Shown: positions 1-8,390, numbered from the stretch's first letter. The stretch: DNA of 64,000 nucleotides from Clostridia bacterium (GCA_017549335.1 JAFYVB010000018.1:1-64000), one strand, 5' to 3'. Made by a program: numbers and translations. Notes: generated by a model from the sequence alone, not told the origin.

Positions 1-75
1 CTTTATTTCCTGTATCGTTTTCAAGGTCCCTGCTCTCTCGTTCGGCCCCTCTCAGGGGGGCTTCTCTCGAGCGCT
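1..75 (-). other. 5' leader of an rRNA operon lying beyond the left edge
   Basis: Read leftward, this stretch follows a very strong promoter. It contains a GC-rich stem-loop (GCCCC facing GGGGC) and then ACCTTGAAAACGATACAG, which resembles the CTTTGAAAACT element found in pre-16S leaders of Firmicutes. No coding frame runs leftward here. I infer that a 16S rRNA gene starts shortly beyond position 1. A strongly expressed tRNA or other stable-RNA operon is the alternative. Confidence 0.55.
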
Positions 76-80
76 TGACT

Positions 81-109
81 ATAATAACACAATCATTCCC
101 CTTTGTCAA
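81..109 (-). promoter_or_regulatory. Strong leftward promoter, rRNA type
   Basis: The -35 TTGACA (104-109) and -10 TATTAT (81-86) are separated by exactly 17 bp. The upstream flank (110-350) is extremely A-rich on the transcribed strand, like an UP element, which fits an rRNA promoter. Confidence 0.75.
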
Positions 110-351
110 CACCTTTTTTTAAACTTTTTTCACTTTTTTTCAAACTTTTTAACTTTACAAACTTATTCATCCTTTGTATATTCTATCGTTCGGATTTTCC
201 AGTCTACGGTATTTTCTTCCTCTTCTCTTTGTTCGGGTTTCCGCCCTTTTCTATTCTCTCCCTTTCGATTTCTTTTTCGGTTTTTTCCGCAAAATCCCCC
301 GTTTTCGCCTTTTGCACGGATTTTTTTCGAAAAAAGTTTTTGAAGTTTTTC
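110..351. other. T-rich intergenic stretch without a gene
   Basis: About 240 bases dominated by T runs on the + strand. The two open frames here encode only Phe/Leu/Ser-rich low-complexity peptides without a Shine-Dalgarno site. I see no gene. It probably serves as upstream A-tract DNA for the leftward promoter. Confidence 0.5.
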
Positions 352-389
352 GGAAAATAAAAATCCGCTGCAGGGATTCTGCAGCGGAT
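352..389 (-). terminator. Rho-independent terminator of the PIG-L pair
   Basis: An 11-bp perfect stem (363-373 with 379-389) is followed on the - strand by a U-rich tract, 38 bases downstream of the stop codon of the first PIG-L gene. Confidence 0.85.
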
Positions 390-427
390 CTGTTTTGCTT
401 CACGGGCGGGATGAACGCGCTTATACC

Positions 428-1633
428 TTATTTGTAATTGGAAAGATTCTTGGCGGGAATGTTTTCAAACAGGTCGCCGCCCTTCTTATCATTGCCCACC
501 CGGGTGGAGATCAGGGTAAACAGGAAGCTGTCGTATTTTGTACCGCGGTCGGCCATCACATAGATATTGCCGTCCTTCAGCTGGGAGCGGTGCATCTGAT
601 AGGCTTCGGAGGCGATCTGAAAACCGGTTTTCCCGTTTTTCCCGGAAACAGGCTGATGCCAGTCCATGACGGTCGTGCCTTTTCCCAGATGCACATAGAA
701 CTTCTTCGTCTGCCACGTGCCGTATTTCCTGGCGCTGTCCTTATACTTCTTGGCGTTGGCGGCATAGGATACGGCATCCTCCGTACTTTCCGCGCAGACG
801 AGATGCTGGCCGTGACCGTACTCGCCGTTAAAATCGTGGGTGACCACCACTTCGGGCCGGTACTTGCGGATGATCTCCACCAGATACTCTTCAGCGGCGC
901 TGCTGCCCCACTTTGCATAAACCTCTTTTTTCGTGCTGGCGCTGAAATCCTCCAGATAGGCGATCTCGGGATAATTCCTCACGCCGCAATGCCACAGGCC
1001 GTTCAGCAGCTCCAGCTCGCGGCAGGAATTGAAAACCGCCAGATAGGACACCAGCACGTTCAGCTTTTTTTCGATGGTATAGTAGGGGATCAGGCCGCCG
1101 AACCACAAAAGCTCGTCATCGGGATGGGTGACGCTCAGCAGCAGATCGGCCTTTTTGACGGTGGGCTGCCAGACGTGGATCTTGTTTGTATCGATATCGC
1201 CCTTGCCCAGCACGGTGATCTCGTAGATCCGGATGATCTTATTGCTGCCCGCGCCGCCGATGTTCAAGCGCAGCTCTCCCGTAACGGGGGCAAAGGAAAC
1301 GTACTCCTGGGCAAACCGTCCCTCGGAGGAAGCGATCTTTACCCATTTATCTCCCTTTTTCACTTCCACCGTAAAGGGAAGGCGGCGGATGCCGAATTCC
1401 ACATACACGCCGGCAGCGGGGGTTTTGCCGGTGGTGATATACAGCCGGTGTTTTTCCTTCCTGGGCGATTCCATATAGGTTTCGTAGTCGCCGTCATGGA
1501 TATGGGCAATACGTCCCTCTGCTCCCGAAAAGCGGAACGTGCACTCCTTGGTGATCTCCTTTGCCTTTTCCGCACCGGCGCAGGATATACAGATCAGCAG
1601 AAGCAATGCACAGAGGAACAGCAGTTTTTTCAT
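428..1633 (-). CDS. Secreted PIG-L family deacetylase with discoidin-like N-terminal domain
   Basis: 401 aa. A typical signal peptide (about residues 1-21) leads into a roughly 120-residue beta-sandwich region resembling an F5/8C (discoidin) carbohydrate-binding module. The PIG-L/LmbE domain follows, with the zinc-binding motif HPDDELLW at about residue 168 and a conserved WHCGVRNYP segment. The family removes N-acetyl groups from GlcNAc-type substrates, so an extracellular sugar deacetylase is likely; the substrate is unknown. It lies 21 bases downstream of a close paralogue on the same strand and shares its promoter and terminator. The start is an ATG at 1633 behind a weak AGAGAG site. Confidence 0.85.
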   Translation of the reverse strand: MKKLLFLCALLLLICISCAGAEKAKEITKECTFRFSGAEGRIAHIHDGDYETYMESPRKEKHRLYITTGKTPAAGVYVEFGIRRLPFTVEVKKGDKWVKIASSEGRFAQEYVSFAPVTGELRLNIGGAGSNKIIRIYEITVLGKGDIDTNKIHVWQPTVKKADLLLSVTHPDDELLWFGGLIPYYTIEKKLNVLVSYLAVFNSCRELELLNGLWHCGVRNYPEIAYLEDFSASTKKEVYAKWGSSAAEEYLVEIIRKYRPEVVVTHDFNGEYGHGQHLVCAESTEDAVSYAANAKKYKDSARKYGTWQTKKFYVHLGKGTTVMDWHQPVSGKNGKTGFQIASEAYQMHRSQLKDGNIYVMADRGTKYDSFLFTLISTRVGNDKKGGDLFENIPAKNLSNYK

Positions 1634-1654
1634 TTATATCACTCTCTTTTGTAA

Positions 1655-2827
1655 TTAAGGGACGTTTTCAAAAAAGTCGCCGCCTTTTTTATCGGCGCCC
1701 ACGGTGGTATAGGCAAGGGTGTACACGTAGGCATCGTACTCAGAGCCCTTTGCCGCCATTTCATAGGTACGCCCCGCCTGCTGGGAAATGTGCATGGCGT
1801 AAGCCTCGGAGGCCACGGCAAAGCTGCTTTTCCCTCCGAAGGCCGTTTCCTTCACGTCCCAGTTCATCACGGTGGTGGGCTTGTCGCCCAGATGCACGTA
1901 CAGTTTCTTCACATTCCACACAGGAACGGCCTCGATCTCCTCGGTGCCGTACTTGGCCTGCGAAGCAAATTTCACGGCGCGCTCCACGGTATAGGCGCAC
2001 ACGATGTGCTGGGGATGGCCGTACTCTCCCTTAAGATCGTGGGTAACCACCACTTCGGGGCGCAGTGTGCGGATCAGCGTCGTAAGGTAATAATTGACGC
2101 TCACCCGTCCCCAGTCGTCATACACACCCCGGGTGGAGCCGGGCTTGAAATCACGGTAGCCCGCCAGCACGGGATAATTGCGCACGCCGCAGTGCCACAG
2201 GCCGTTGAGCAATTCCAGCTCCCGGAAATAATCGCCGCAGGTGAGATACACCACCGTTACTTTTTTGCCCGCTGCGGCATAGTGGGGGATGGTGCCGCCC
2301 AGCCACAAAAGCTCGTCGTCGGGATGGGCGACCACCACCATCAGATCGGTCTTTTCGTTTGTGGCCTTCCAGTCGTGCACGGCGGGAGGGGTTTCGCCCT
2401 CGCTGTACAGATGCACTTCCGCGATATCCACCCGCTTGGCCTTCCTTGCCGTATCAAAGCGCACGCGGATGGTGCCCGTGGTGGCGGGGAAGGTGACGTA
2501 TTCCTGCGCATGCGCGGCATTGCAGGAAGCAACTCGCTTCCATTCGCCCTCCTGCTTCAGATACACGCCGAAGGGCTGACGGTTCTTGCCGAATTCCACA
2601 TAGATGCTGCTCACCGGTGTGTCGCCGGTTTTGATGACCAGCTGGGGATACACCGCCGGCTTGCCTTCCATGGCGGTTTTGTAATCGCCGTCGGTCATAT
2701 TCTTCACGGGCGTTTCCCGATAGTCATAAGCAAGGGAGCATTCCTTCGTCACGTCGCGGGCGACTTGGGCATGGGCGCAGGCGCACGTCAGCAAAAGATA
2801 TAGAATAAGAAATACAATTCTTTTCAC
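1655..2827 (-). CDS. Secreted PIG-L family deacetylase, tandem paralogue
   Basis: 390 aa from a GTG at 2827. That start lies 8 bases behind AGGAG and directly precedes a clean signal peptide (MKRIVFLILYLLL); an upstream GTG at 2836 sits inside the Shine-Dalgarno site and is unlikely. The layout matches its downstream neighbour: signal peptide, discoidin-like domain, then PIG-L domain with AHPDDELLW. The two proteins are clearly homologous along their length, so this is a tandem duplication that has since diverged. The predicted role is extracellular N-deacetylation of an amino sugar; the substrate cannot be read from the sequence. Confidence 0.85.
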   Translation of the reverse strand: MKRIVFLILYLLLTCACAHAQVARDVTKECSLAYDYRETPVKNMTDGDYKTAMEGKPAVYPQLVIKTGDTPVSSIYVEFGKNRQPFGVYLKQEGEWKRVASCNAAHAQEYVTFPATTGTIRVRFDTARKAKRVDIAEVHLYSEGETPPAVHDWKATNEKTDLMVVVAHPDDELLWLGGTIPHYAAAGKKVTVVYLTCGDYFRELELLNGLWHCGVRNYPVLAGYRDFKPGSTRGVYDDWGRVSVNYYLTTLIRTLRPEVVVTHDLKGEYGHPQHIVCAYTVERAVKFASQAKYGTEEIEAVPVWNVKKLYVHLGDKPTTVMNWDVKETAFGGKSSFAVASEAYAMHISQQAGRTYEMAAKGSEYDAYVYTLAYTTVGADKKGGDFFENVP

Positions 2828-2858
2828 GCGGAACACTCCTTTCCTTTCAGGTGAAAAG

Positions 2859-2887
2859 ATTATACCATGTTACGCGCCCGCGGGCAA
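2859..2887 (-). promoter_or_regulatory. Promoter of the PIG-L pair
   Basis: Extended -10 TGGTATAAT (TATAAT at 2859-2864) with TTGCCC (2882-2887) at 17-bp spacing. It lies 32 bases upstream of the GTG start. Confidence 0.7.
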
Positions 2888-2917
2888 GAAGCAGGAAAAA
2901 CATTTACACTTGCGTCA

Positions 2918-3048
2918 CCACTACATATAGTGCTTCCGTCAGAAATCGGAGCGCAAAAACACATTCCGGAAAACGCTATATATAAAAGGAAGAAACTCGT
3001 ACCAAATTTTACACGGAAAGGGTAAAATTCGAGCGCTATATGTAGTGG
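2918..3048. repeat. 131-bp interval bounded by 16-bp inverted repeats
   Basis: CCACTACATATAGTGC (2918-2933) faces GCGCTATATGTAGTGG (3033-3048) with one mismatch. Each arm is itself palindromic and matches 13 of 16 positions of the NrdR box as I know it. A third, half-matching CGCTATATATAAAA lies at 2974-2987. No nrd gene is nearby. It may be a pair of NrdR-like operators for the PIG-L genes or a miniature inverted-repeat element; I see no target-site duplication. Confidence 0.55.
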
Positions 3049-3070
3049 TTGTATGCCGTAAAAGGGCACA

Positions 3071-3108
3071 AGAAAACCCCGCTGACTTTCATCAGCGGGG
3101 CTGTTTTT
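3071..3108 (-). terminator. serS terminator (bidirectional shape)
   Basis: The stem CCCCGCTGA (3077-3085) pairs with TCAGCGGGG (3092-3100). U-rich tracts are present in both reading directions, and it sits just behind the serS stop. Confidence 0.85.
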
Positions 3109-3116
3109 CTAACCGA

Positions 3117-4379
3117 TTACTTAATTACGTCGCAGCCCATGTAAGGACGCAGCGCTTCGGGAATGGTCACCGAGCCGTCATCGTTCTGGTAGTTTTCGAG
3201 GATCGCAGCCACGGTGCGGCCAACGGCTACGCCGGAGCCGTTGAGGGTGTGGCACAGCTGGGGCTTGCCCTTGATATCCTCGCGGTAGCGGATGCCGGCA
3301 CGGCGCGCCTGGAAATCCCAGCAGTTGGAGCAGCTGGAGATCTCCACATAGCGGTTGTAGGAGGGCATCCACACTTCGATGTCATAGGTCTTGGCGGCGG
3401 AGAAGCCCATATCGCCGGTGCACAGGCATACCACGCGATGGGGCAGACCCAGCAGCTGCAGCACCTTTTCAGCCTGACGGGTCATGGATTCAAGCTCTTC
3501 GTCACTCTGCTCGGGCTTGGTGATCTTCACCATTTCCACCTTATTGAACTGATGCTGGCGGATCAGACCGCGGGTATCGCGGCCGGCGGAACCGGCTTCG
3601 GCACGGAAGCAGGCGGAATAGGCGCAGTGACGGATGGGCAGCTCCTTGCCGTCGATGATCATATCGCGGTACAGGTTGGTCACGGGCACCTCGGCGGTGG
3701 GAATGAGGAAGGTATCCTGATCCACCTTGTAGGCGTCCTCTTCAAACTTGGGCAGCTGGCCCGTGCCCGTCATGGTGGAGCGGCTGACCATGTAGGGGGG
3801 CAGCACTTCCACATAGCCGTCGGAGGCGTGGGTGTCCATGAAGAAGTTGATCACGGCGCGCTCCAGACGGGCGCCCAGACCGCGGTAAACGGTGAAGCGG
3901 GCGCCGGAGATCTTGGCAGCGGCGTCAAAATCAAGGATCTTCAGATCGGTGCCCAGATCCCAGTGCGCCTTGGGCTCCCAGCCGAACTGACGGGGCTCGC
4001 CCCAGCGGCGCTGCTCCACGTTTTCGGTATCGTCCTTGCCCACAGGGGTGGTTTCGTGGGGATAGTTGGGCAGGCGCAGCAGGAACTGATTGATGTATTC
4101 CTCAATCTCCTTCACCTGCGCGTCGATCTCGTTGACCTTGTCGCCCAGCGCGCGCATTTCGTCCATGATGGGCTGCGCGTCGCCGCCGGCGCGCTTGATC
4201 TGGGCAATGCGCTTGCTCTCCTCGTTGCGGCGGGCCTTGAGGGCTTCGGTTTCCGCCAGCAGCTTGCGGCGGGTTTCTTCTTTTTCAAGGAATTCGGTCA
4301 GATCCACAGTGCTGTTGCGCTTTTGCAGCGCTTCGACCAGCTCTTGGGGATTCTGACGGATACGGCGAATATCCAGCAT
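3117..4379 (-). CDS. serS: Serine--tRNA ligase
   Basis: 420 aa, the normal length for SerRS. It has the N-terminal antiparallel coiled-coil arm (about residues 30-100, charged and Lys/Arg/Glu-rich) and the class II catalytic core, including TAEVPVTN (motif 1 region), [21 protein letters not shown] (motif 2) and GSGVAVGRT (motif 3). It charges tRNA-Ser with serine in the cytoplasm. The start at 4379 (MLDIRRIRQ) lies six bases behind AGGAGG; the frame is open further upstream but only through the T-box leader. It is transcribed alone behind a T-box, so expression should rise when tRNA-Ser is uncharged. Confidence 0.97.
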   Translation of the reverse strand: MLDIRRIRQNPQELVEALQKRNSTVDLTEFLEKEETRRKLLAETEALKARRNEESKRIAQIKRAGGDAQPIMDEMRALGDKVNEIDAQVKEIEEYINQFLLRLPNYPHETTPVGKDDTENVEQRRWGEPRQFGWEPKAHWDLGTDLKILDFDAAAKISGARFTVYRGLGARLERAVINFFMDTHASDGYVEVLPPYMVSRSTMTGTGQLPKFEEDAYKVDQDTFLIPTAEVPVTNLYRDMIIDGKELPIRHCAYSACFRAEAGSAGRDTRGLIRQHQFNKVEMVKITKPEQSDEELESMTRQAEKVLQLLGLPHRVVCLCTGDMGFSAAKTYDIEVWMPSYNRYVEISSCSNCWDFQARRAGIRYREDIKGKPQLCHTLNGSGVAVGRTVAAILENYQNDDGSVTIPEALRPYMGCDVIK

Positions 4380-4405
4380 GTGTGTGTCCTCCTTTATGTT
4401 TCGGC

Positions 4406-4622
4406 AAAAATAAAAAGTCCGCTCCCGCACATGGGGACGAACTTACTCCGCGATACCACCCCGATTGCCATGTTTCCATGACCTCTCGACACGCTGTATG
4501 GGGCGTGCCCCCGCGGCTCGTCGCCGCGCGCTCCCGGGCGGAAACCTGCAGCCCGGCTGCCTTGCACCATCCGGCAGCTCTCTAAACAGGCGCAAACAGG
4601 ATTTTCCCGTTCATCGCGTATG
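4406..4622 (-). promoter_or_regulatory. T-box leader of serS
   Basis: Read leftward from about 4622, the leader contains AGAGAGCTGCCGG and a GGTGCAAGGCAGCC stem. The T-box core GGGGTGGTATCGCGG (4448-4462) follows, close to the GGGTGGTACCGCG consensus, and then the TTCGTCCC terminator/antiterminator segment, GGGAGCGGACT and a U-tract (4406-4416). Uncharged tRNA-Ser is expected to bind and prevent termination. I could not place the specifier codon with confidence. Confidence 0.9.
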
Positions 4623-4627
4623 GGTGC

Positions 4628-4656
4628 ATTATATCCCAAGACGGCAGAAAATGCAA
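4628..4656 (-). promoter_or_regulatory. serS promoter
   Basis: TTGCAT (4651-4656), 17-bp spacer, TATAAT (4628-4633), directly upstream of the T-box leader. Confidence 0.8.
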
Positions 4657-4698
4657 GGGTTTTCTGTTTCATATCACATAACTATTTCTTAAATACTA

Positions 4699-4728
4699 TT
4701 GAAATACCATGCTGTATTATGATAAAAT
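4699..4728 (+). promoter_or_regulatory. Promoter of the FxLYD-like secreted protein
   Basis: TTGAAA (4699-4704), 18-bp spacer, TAAAAT (4723-4728). It is 38 bases upstream of the ATG. Confidence 0.5.
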
Positions 4729-4765
4729 GAAATCAACCAATAAAATCAAAGGAGGAGTTTTCTCT

Positions 4766-5461
4766 ATGAAGAAGCTTCTTGCCATCGTTCTGCTCCTGTG
4801 CCTGGTTTGCACCTCCGCTTTCGCCGCCGGCAAGCTGGAGCGCACCGAGACCCGCGTCGTCCGTGAAAAGCGGGAATATGACGACAACTATGAAATCAAA
4901 GTGTTCATTCAGATGAAGAACACCGGCGATGCCCCCGTCGGTCTGGACAGCGCCAAGATCAAGCTGCTGGATGCTTCCGGCAACGTGCTGGAAGAGACCA
5001 CTGCCTACGGCATGTATCCCAGCACCCTGCAGCCCGGCGAAGTGGGCTACATCTACGAGTACTTCTACAGCATCGAAGCTGATAAGGCTACCGCGCTGTC
5101 CAGCTACACCGTGGAATTTGAAGCCGAAGACAGCTGGCTGGATGAGCTCAAGCCCGTGGAGCACACCGCCAAGTACGAAGCCGTGGAACGCTGGGGCGAA
5201 AAGTATCCCACCGTTTTCTACACCGTCACCAACAATACCGCCGAGACCCTGTGGGACGTTGAACTGATCAGCGTTATCCGCGCCGCCGACGGCAAGATCC
5301 TGGCTATGCTCAACGATACCATGTACAACGTGGGCGTCGAGCCCGGCTCCACCGTTCAGTACAAGTCTGAAATGAGCTCCGGCGACCTGGAACGCTGGAC
5401 CGCCAAGGGCTACACCGTGGGCGCCGTGGAATCCTTCGCTTACATCGAAATCGACGATTGA
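4766..5461 (+). CDS. Secreted protein of unknown function, FxLYD-like
   Basis: 231 aa from the ATG at 4766 behind AGGAGG. The signal peptide is about residues 1-20 (MKKLLAIVLLLCLVCTSAFA) and the mature protein is acidic with no other membrane segment. It reads as two Ig-like beta-sandwich repeats. Each has the pattern 'tonic N-linked comparison of transitional segments' seen in FxLYD domains: IQMKNTGDAPVGLDSAKIKL / VTNNTAETLWDVELISV, then a 'V(E/Q)PGSTVQYK' turn. No catalytic motif is visible. It is monocistronic between its own promoter and terminator. Function unknown; cell-surface or extracytoplasmic binding is possible. Confidence 0.75.
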   Translation: MKKLLAIVLLLCLVCTSAFAAGKLERTETRVVREKREYDDNYEIKVFIQMKNTGDAPVGLDSAKIKLLDASGNVLEETTAYGMYPSTLQPGEVGYIYEYFYSIEADKATALSSYTVEFEAEDSWLDELKPVEHTAKYEAVERWGEKYPTVFYTVTNNTAETLWDVELISVIRAADGKILAMLNDTMYNVGVEPGSTVQYKSEMSSGDLERWTAKGYTVGAVESFAYIEIDD

Positions 5462-5474
5462 TCCTTCCTTTCAG

Positions 5475-5507
5475 CCGCCGTATGAATCCTCATACGGCGG
5501 TTTTTTT
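5475..5507 (+). terminator. Terminator of the FxLYD-like gene
   Basis: The perfect 10-bp stem CCGCCGTATG / CATACGGCGG (5475-5484, 5491-5500) is followed by seven T. Confidence 0.92.
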
Positions 5508-5516
5508 ATTGCTGTT

Positions 5517-5561
5517 ATTTCCGAACATTTAAATAAAAGACCTCTTGCATTGTTCGTGCAC
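5517..5561 (+). promoter_or_regulatory. PurBox pair upstream of purR
   Basis: ATTTCCGAACATT (5517-5529) matches the Bacillus PurBox AWWWCCGAACWWT at every position. An inverted, weaker copy, ATTGTTCG plus degenerate flank, lies at 5549-5561 and overlaps the -35 region. This implies that PurR represses its own promoter, relieved by PRPP. Confidence 0.75.
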
Positions 5562-5573
5562 AGGGTATATAAT
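5545..5573 (+). promoter_or_regulatory. purR promoter
   Basis: TTGCAT (5545-5550), 17-bp spacer, TATAAT (5568-5573). It overlaps the second PurBox. Confidence 0.8.
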
Positions 5574-5611
5574 GTATAATCGGTATGATATGATCAAGGA
5601 GGTCCGTCCCC

Positions 5612-6424
5612 ATGGATAAATTCAAGCGCAACGAGCGCATTGCCATTATGACGCAGGTGCTGAGCGAAGCGCCCAACCGCATTTTTACTTTTTCCCATTT
5701 CTGTGATTTGTTCGGTGCTGCCAAGAGCACCATTTCCGAAGACGTGGCCATTCTTTCCGAAACGCTGCGCACCTTCAAAATCGGTACGCTGGAAACCGTC
5801 ACCGGCGCTGCCGGCGGTATGCGCTATCGTCCCGGCGTCATGGAGGGGAAGGGCAGAGAGCTGATGGAAAGCATCTGCGAAATGCTCCGCTCCGCCGATC
5901 GCATCCTGCCCGGCGGCTTCCTGTATTTTTCGGATATTCTCTCCGATCCCTCCCTCGTTTCGGGCATGGGTCACATTTTTGCTGCCCAGCACTACGAATC
6001 GGGCATTGATTTCGTTTTGACCATGGAAACCAAGGGCATCCCCGTGGCGCTGATGACCGCCAAGGCCCTCAACGTGCCGCTGATCATCGCCCGCCGCTCC
6101 TCCAAGGTATACGAGGGCAGCGCGGTGAATATCAACTACGTTTCCGGCAAGGGTGATATCGAAACCATGAGCCTCTCCCGCCGTGCCGTGAAGGAAGGCT
6201 CCACGGCGCTGATCGTGGACGATTTCATGCGCGGCGGCGGCACCGCCCGGGGCATGCTGTCCCTTTTGCAGGAGTTCAACTGCAAGTGCGCCGGCATGTG
6301 CTTTGTGATGGCGCTGGATGACCCCGACCGCCGCAAGTTCGACAACGAAAAATCGCTGATTCTCATGGAAAAGATCAAGGACGGCGAGTGCGCCCGCGTC
6401 CGTGTCAGCGACTGGGTAAAATGA
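5612..6424 (+). CDS. purR: Pur operon repressor
   Basis: 270 aa, the usual PurR length. Residues 1-75 form the winged helix-turn-helix (KRNERIAIMTQVLSEAPNRIF; STISEDVAILSETL). From about residue 115 there is a type I phosphoribosyltransferase fold with the PRPP-binding motif VDDFMRGGGTARG near residue 200. In Bacillus this protein senses PRPP and represses purine genes through PurBoxes; a perfect PurBox lies upstream of this gene. The ATG at 5612 follows AAGGAGG. Its stop codon overlaps the reading frame upstream of a sulfatase gene, so the two are probably co-transcribed. Confidence 0.95.
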   Translation: MDKFKRNERIAIMTQVLSEAPNRIFTFSHFCDLFGAAKSTISEDVAILSETLRTFKIGTLETVTGAAGGMRYRPGVMEGKGRELMESICEMLRSADRILPGGFLYFSDILSDPSLVSGMGHIFAAQHYESGIDFVLTMETKGIPVALMTAKALNVPLIIARRSSKVYEGSAVNINYVSGKGDIETMSLSRRAVKEGSTALIVDDFMRGGGTARGMLSLLQEFNCKCAGMCFVMALDDPDRRKFDNEKSLILMEKIKDGECARVRVSDWVK

Positions 6425-6444
6425 TTTATCAGAAAGGCAATGCC

Positions 6445-7899
6445 ATGAAAAAGAAGCACGTTTTGCTTATTTTCACCGATCAGCAGCGCCGCGATACCAT
6501 CCACGCGCTGGGCAACGAAAAAATCGTCACCCCCGCGCTGGACGCCATCGCCAACGAAGCCGTGGTGTTTGACCGCTGCTATACGCCCTCGCCCGTGTGC
6601 GTGCCTGCCCGCATGAGCATGTTTGCCGGGCAGTACTGCGCCCGCACCGGCAACAATACCAATGACCGCACCAAGGTGTATCAGGGGGAAGGCTTCTACA
6701 ACGAGTTCACCAAGGCCGGCTATAACACCCACTGCGTGGGCAAAATGCACTATAATCCCGATCTGTACGGCGATCTTGGCTTCCGCGGCCGCGATACCCA
6801 GGAAGAAATGGCCCATCCCGACGACGATTACACCAAGTTCATCAAAAATTCTCCCTACAAGCACGTGTTTGACTACAACGGTCAGCGCAGCGAATTGTAT
6901 TACATCCCTCAGGTTTCCCAGCTGCCTCAGGAAATGCATCCCACCCAGTGGGTGGGCGACCGCGCGGTGGAATTTCTGGAATCCGCCGATCCCGAGAAAG
7001 AGCCTGTGTTCCTGATGGCCTCCTTTATCCATCCCCATCCGCCGTTCTGCCCGCCGGCGCCGTGGAACAAGATGTACCGCGGCCCCTTTGAGCACACGCC
7101 CTTTATCCCCGAGGATAAAGAGAGCTATGCCGACATGCTGCGCAACAGGTATACCTGCGACGCGCTGGGCATCTCGCCCCGCCGTCTGGAACTGCTGGTG
7201 GAGCACTACTACGCCTGCATTTCCTTTGTGGATTACCAGATCAGCCGCCTGATCGACACGTTGAAGAAGAAGGGAATGTACGATGACACCATCATCGTTT
7301 TCTCCTCCGACCACGGCGATATGATGGGCGACTACGGCTCCATGGGCAAGCGCACCATGCTGGATGCCGCCGCCAACATTCCCTTCCTGCTGCGCGTTCC
7401 CGGTCAGGAGCATGAGATCCGCCACGATCCCGCTTCTCTGGTGGACCTTGCGCCCACGCTGCTGTCCGCCTGCGGCATCCAATACGATAAGAACGAGTAC
7501 GACGGCGTGAACCTGTTTGAGGACACCCATGAGGAAGTGTACAGCCAGTATGCCAACGGCGCCATCGGCACGTATATGATCGCCACCGGCAAGGACAAGC
7601 TGGTGTACTCCGCCATCGGCAACAAGTACTTCTACTTCGATTCTTTCCCGGACGAAGTGAACAAGTACGACGAATCCAATCCCCGCGTGATGGAGCTGAA
7701 GGCCAAGCTGGACGCCCACATGGCCTCCGATTGCTGCCCCGTGCAGGATGAAACGGCAAACCCCGTTTCTCCCGCCCGTCAGGCAAAGTATTCCTTCTAT
7801 CCCAAGTTCGACGACCACGCCCGCTACGCCGAGGATGAAAGAGCCCGTATGCCCAAGGGCTATGAGATCACGCTGGGCGGCAAGAATACCGATTATTAA
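6445..7899 (+). CDS. Sulfatase, formylglycine-dependent
   Basis: 484 aa, no signal peptide, so cytoplasmic. It has the alkaline-phosphatase-superfamily layout: metal-binding FTDQQR at residues 10-15, the type I sulfatase signature CVPAR at residues 52-56 (Cys52 would be converted to formylglycine), and a second metal cluster FSSDHGDMMGDYG near residue 290. It hydrolyses sulfate (or phosphonate) esters; the substrate is unknown, and the 484-aa cytoplasmic form resembles choline-sulfatase/heparan-type desulfatases. It needs a maturase (anSME or FGE) that is not in the window. I chose the ATG at 6445 (AAAGG seven bases upstream) over the ATG at 6421 that overlaps the purR stop. Confidence 0.88.
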   Translation: MKKKHVLLIFTDQQRRDTIHALGNEKIVTPALDAIANEAVVFDRCYTPSPVCVPARMSMFAGQYCARTGNNTNDRTKVYQGEGFYNEFTKAGYNTHCVGKMHYNPDLYGDLGFRGRDTQEEMAHPDDDYTKFIKNSPYKHVFDYNGQRSELYYIPQVSQLPQEMHPTQWVGDRAVEFLESADPEKEPVFLMASFIHPHPPFCPPAPWNKMYRGPFEHTPFIPEDKESYADMLRNRYTCDALGISPRRLELLVEHYYACISFVDYQISRLIDTLKKKGMYDDTIIVFSSDHGDMMGDYGSMGKRTMLDAAANIPFLLRVPGQEHEIRHDPASLVDLAPTLLSACGIQYDKNEYDGVNLFEDTHEEVYSQYANGAIGTYMIATGKDKLVYSAIGNKYFYFDSFPDEVNKYDESNPRVMELKAKLDAHMASDCCPVQDETANPVSPARQAKYSFYPKFDDHARYAEDERARMPKGYEITLGGKNTDY

Positions 7900-7908
7900 T
7901 AAAAAACA

Positions 7909-7946
7909 AGCGCACTTTCTCTCTAAAGGAGGAAGTGCGCTTTTTA
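7909..7946 (+). terminator. Terminator between sulfatase and the convergent operon
   Basis: The ten-base stem AGCGCACTTT / GAAGTGCGCT (7909-7918, 7932-7941) is followed by a T-tract. A-rich flanks on the other side make it usable in both directions. Confidence 0.88.
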
Positions 7947-7949
7947 TGT

Positions 7950-8390
7950 TTATTGAAGCAACCGCAGCCATTTTTTCTGCCGATGAGCGTAAAAGGCCTT
8001 CGCCCACAGAAAAACAAAGGGCGTTTTCCACCCTGCGGCGATGGTCACTTCATCGGTATAGCGGGTGCCACCGCTCTGTTTTTTTAAACAGATCGTATGC
8101 TCCCATCGGGGCACGAAGCGGTTGTGCTCCTGAGAGATTATCGTTTTTGTTTCCGCATCAAACGTCTTTATTGTAATGGTATGAATCCCAAGAGGAATCA
8201 AGCCGAACAGCCGAAAATAAAACCGGCTGGTTTGCCCCGCCTGCCAGCGCATGCCTGTATGCTCCGCTGGTTTGAATACGGCGTAGGGGAAGGCAATGTA
8301 CTGCAGTGTTTTCATTTCCTTCAGCTTTTCCCAAATGATTTCGCTGTCGGCGGGCAAAATGCAGAAACGCATCATGGTTTTCTGTTTCAT
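7950..8390 (-). CDS. SRPBCC-like hypothetical protein
   Basis: 146 aa, no signal peptide or membrane segment. The length, the N-terminal helix followed by beta-strands, and phrases such as 'FRLFGLIPLGIHTITIKTFD' and a C-terminal 'FVFLWAKAFYAHRQKKWLRLL' helix fit the SRPBCC (Bet v 1/polyketide-cyclase) fold that binds hydrophobic ligands. This is a resemblance rather than a firm assignment. It is the last gene of a three-gene operon; its ATG is one base away from the preceding stop codon, so translation is probably coupled. Confidence 0.6.
   Translation of the reverse strand: MKQKTMMRFCILPADSEIIWEKLKEMKTLQYIAFPYAVFKPAEHTGMRWQAGQTSRFYFRLFGLIPLGIHTITIKTFDAETKTIISQEHNRFVPRWEHTICLKKQSGGTRYTDEVTIAAGWKTPFVFLWAKAFYAHRQKKWLRLLQ

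Noticed and set aside
395..1654. 419-codon + strand frame opposite the first PIG-L gene
   Set aside because: Shadow frame: the - strand product has a signal peptide and the HPDDE motif; the + strand translation is His/Gly/Ala/Val-rich with no domain.
6136..8031. 631-codon - strand frame across purR and the sulfatase
   Set aside because: It is antisense to two genes with clear family motifs and crosses their junction and a terminator. Low-complexity hydrophobic sequence.
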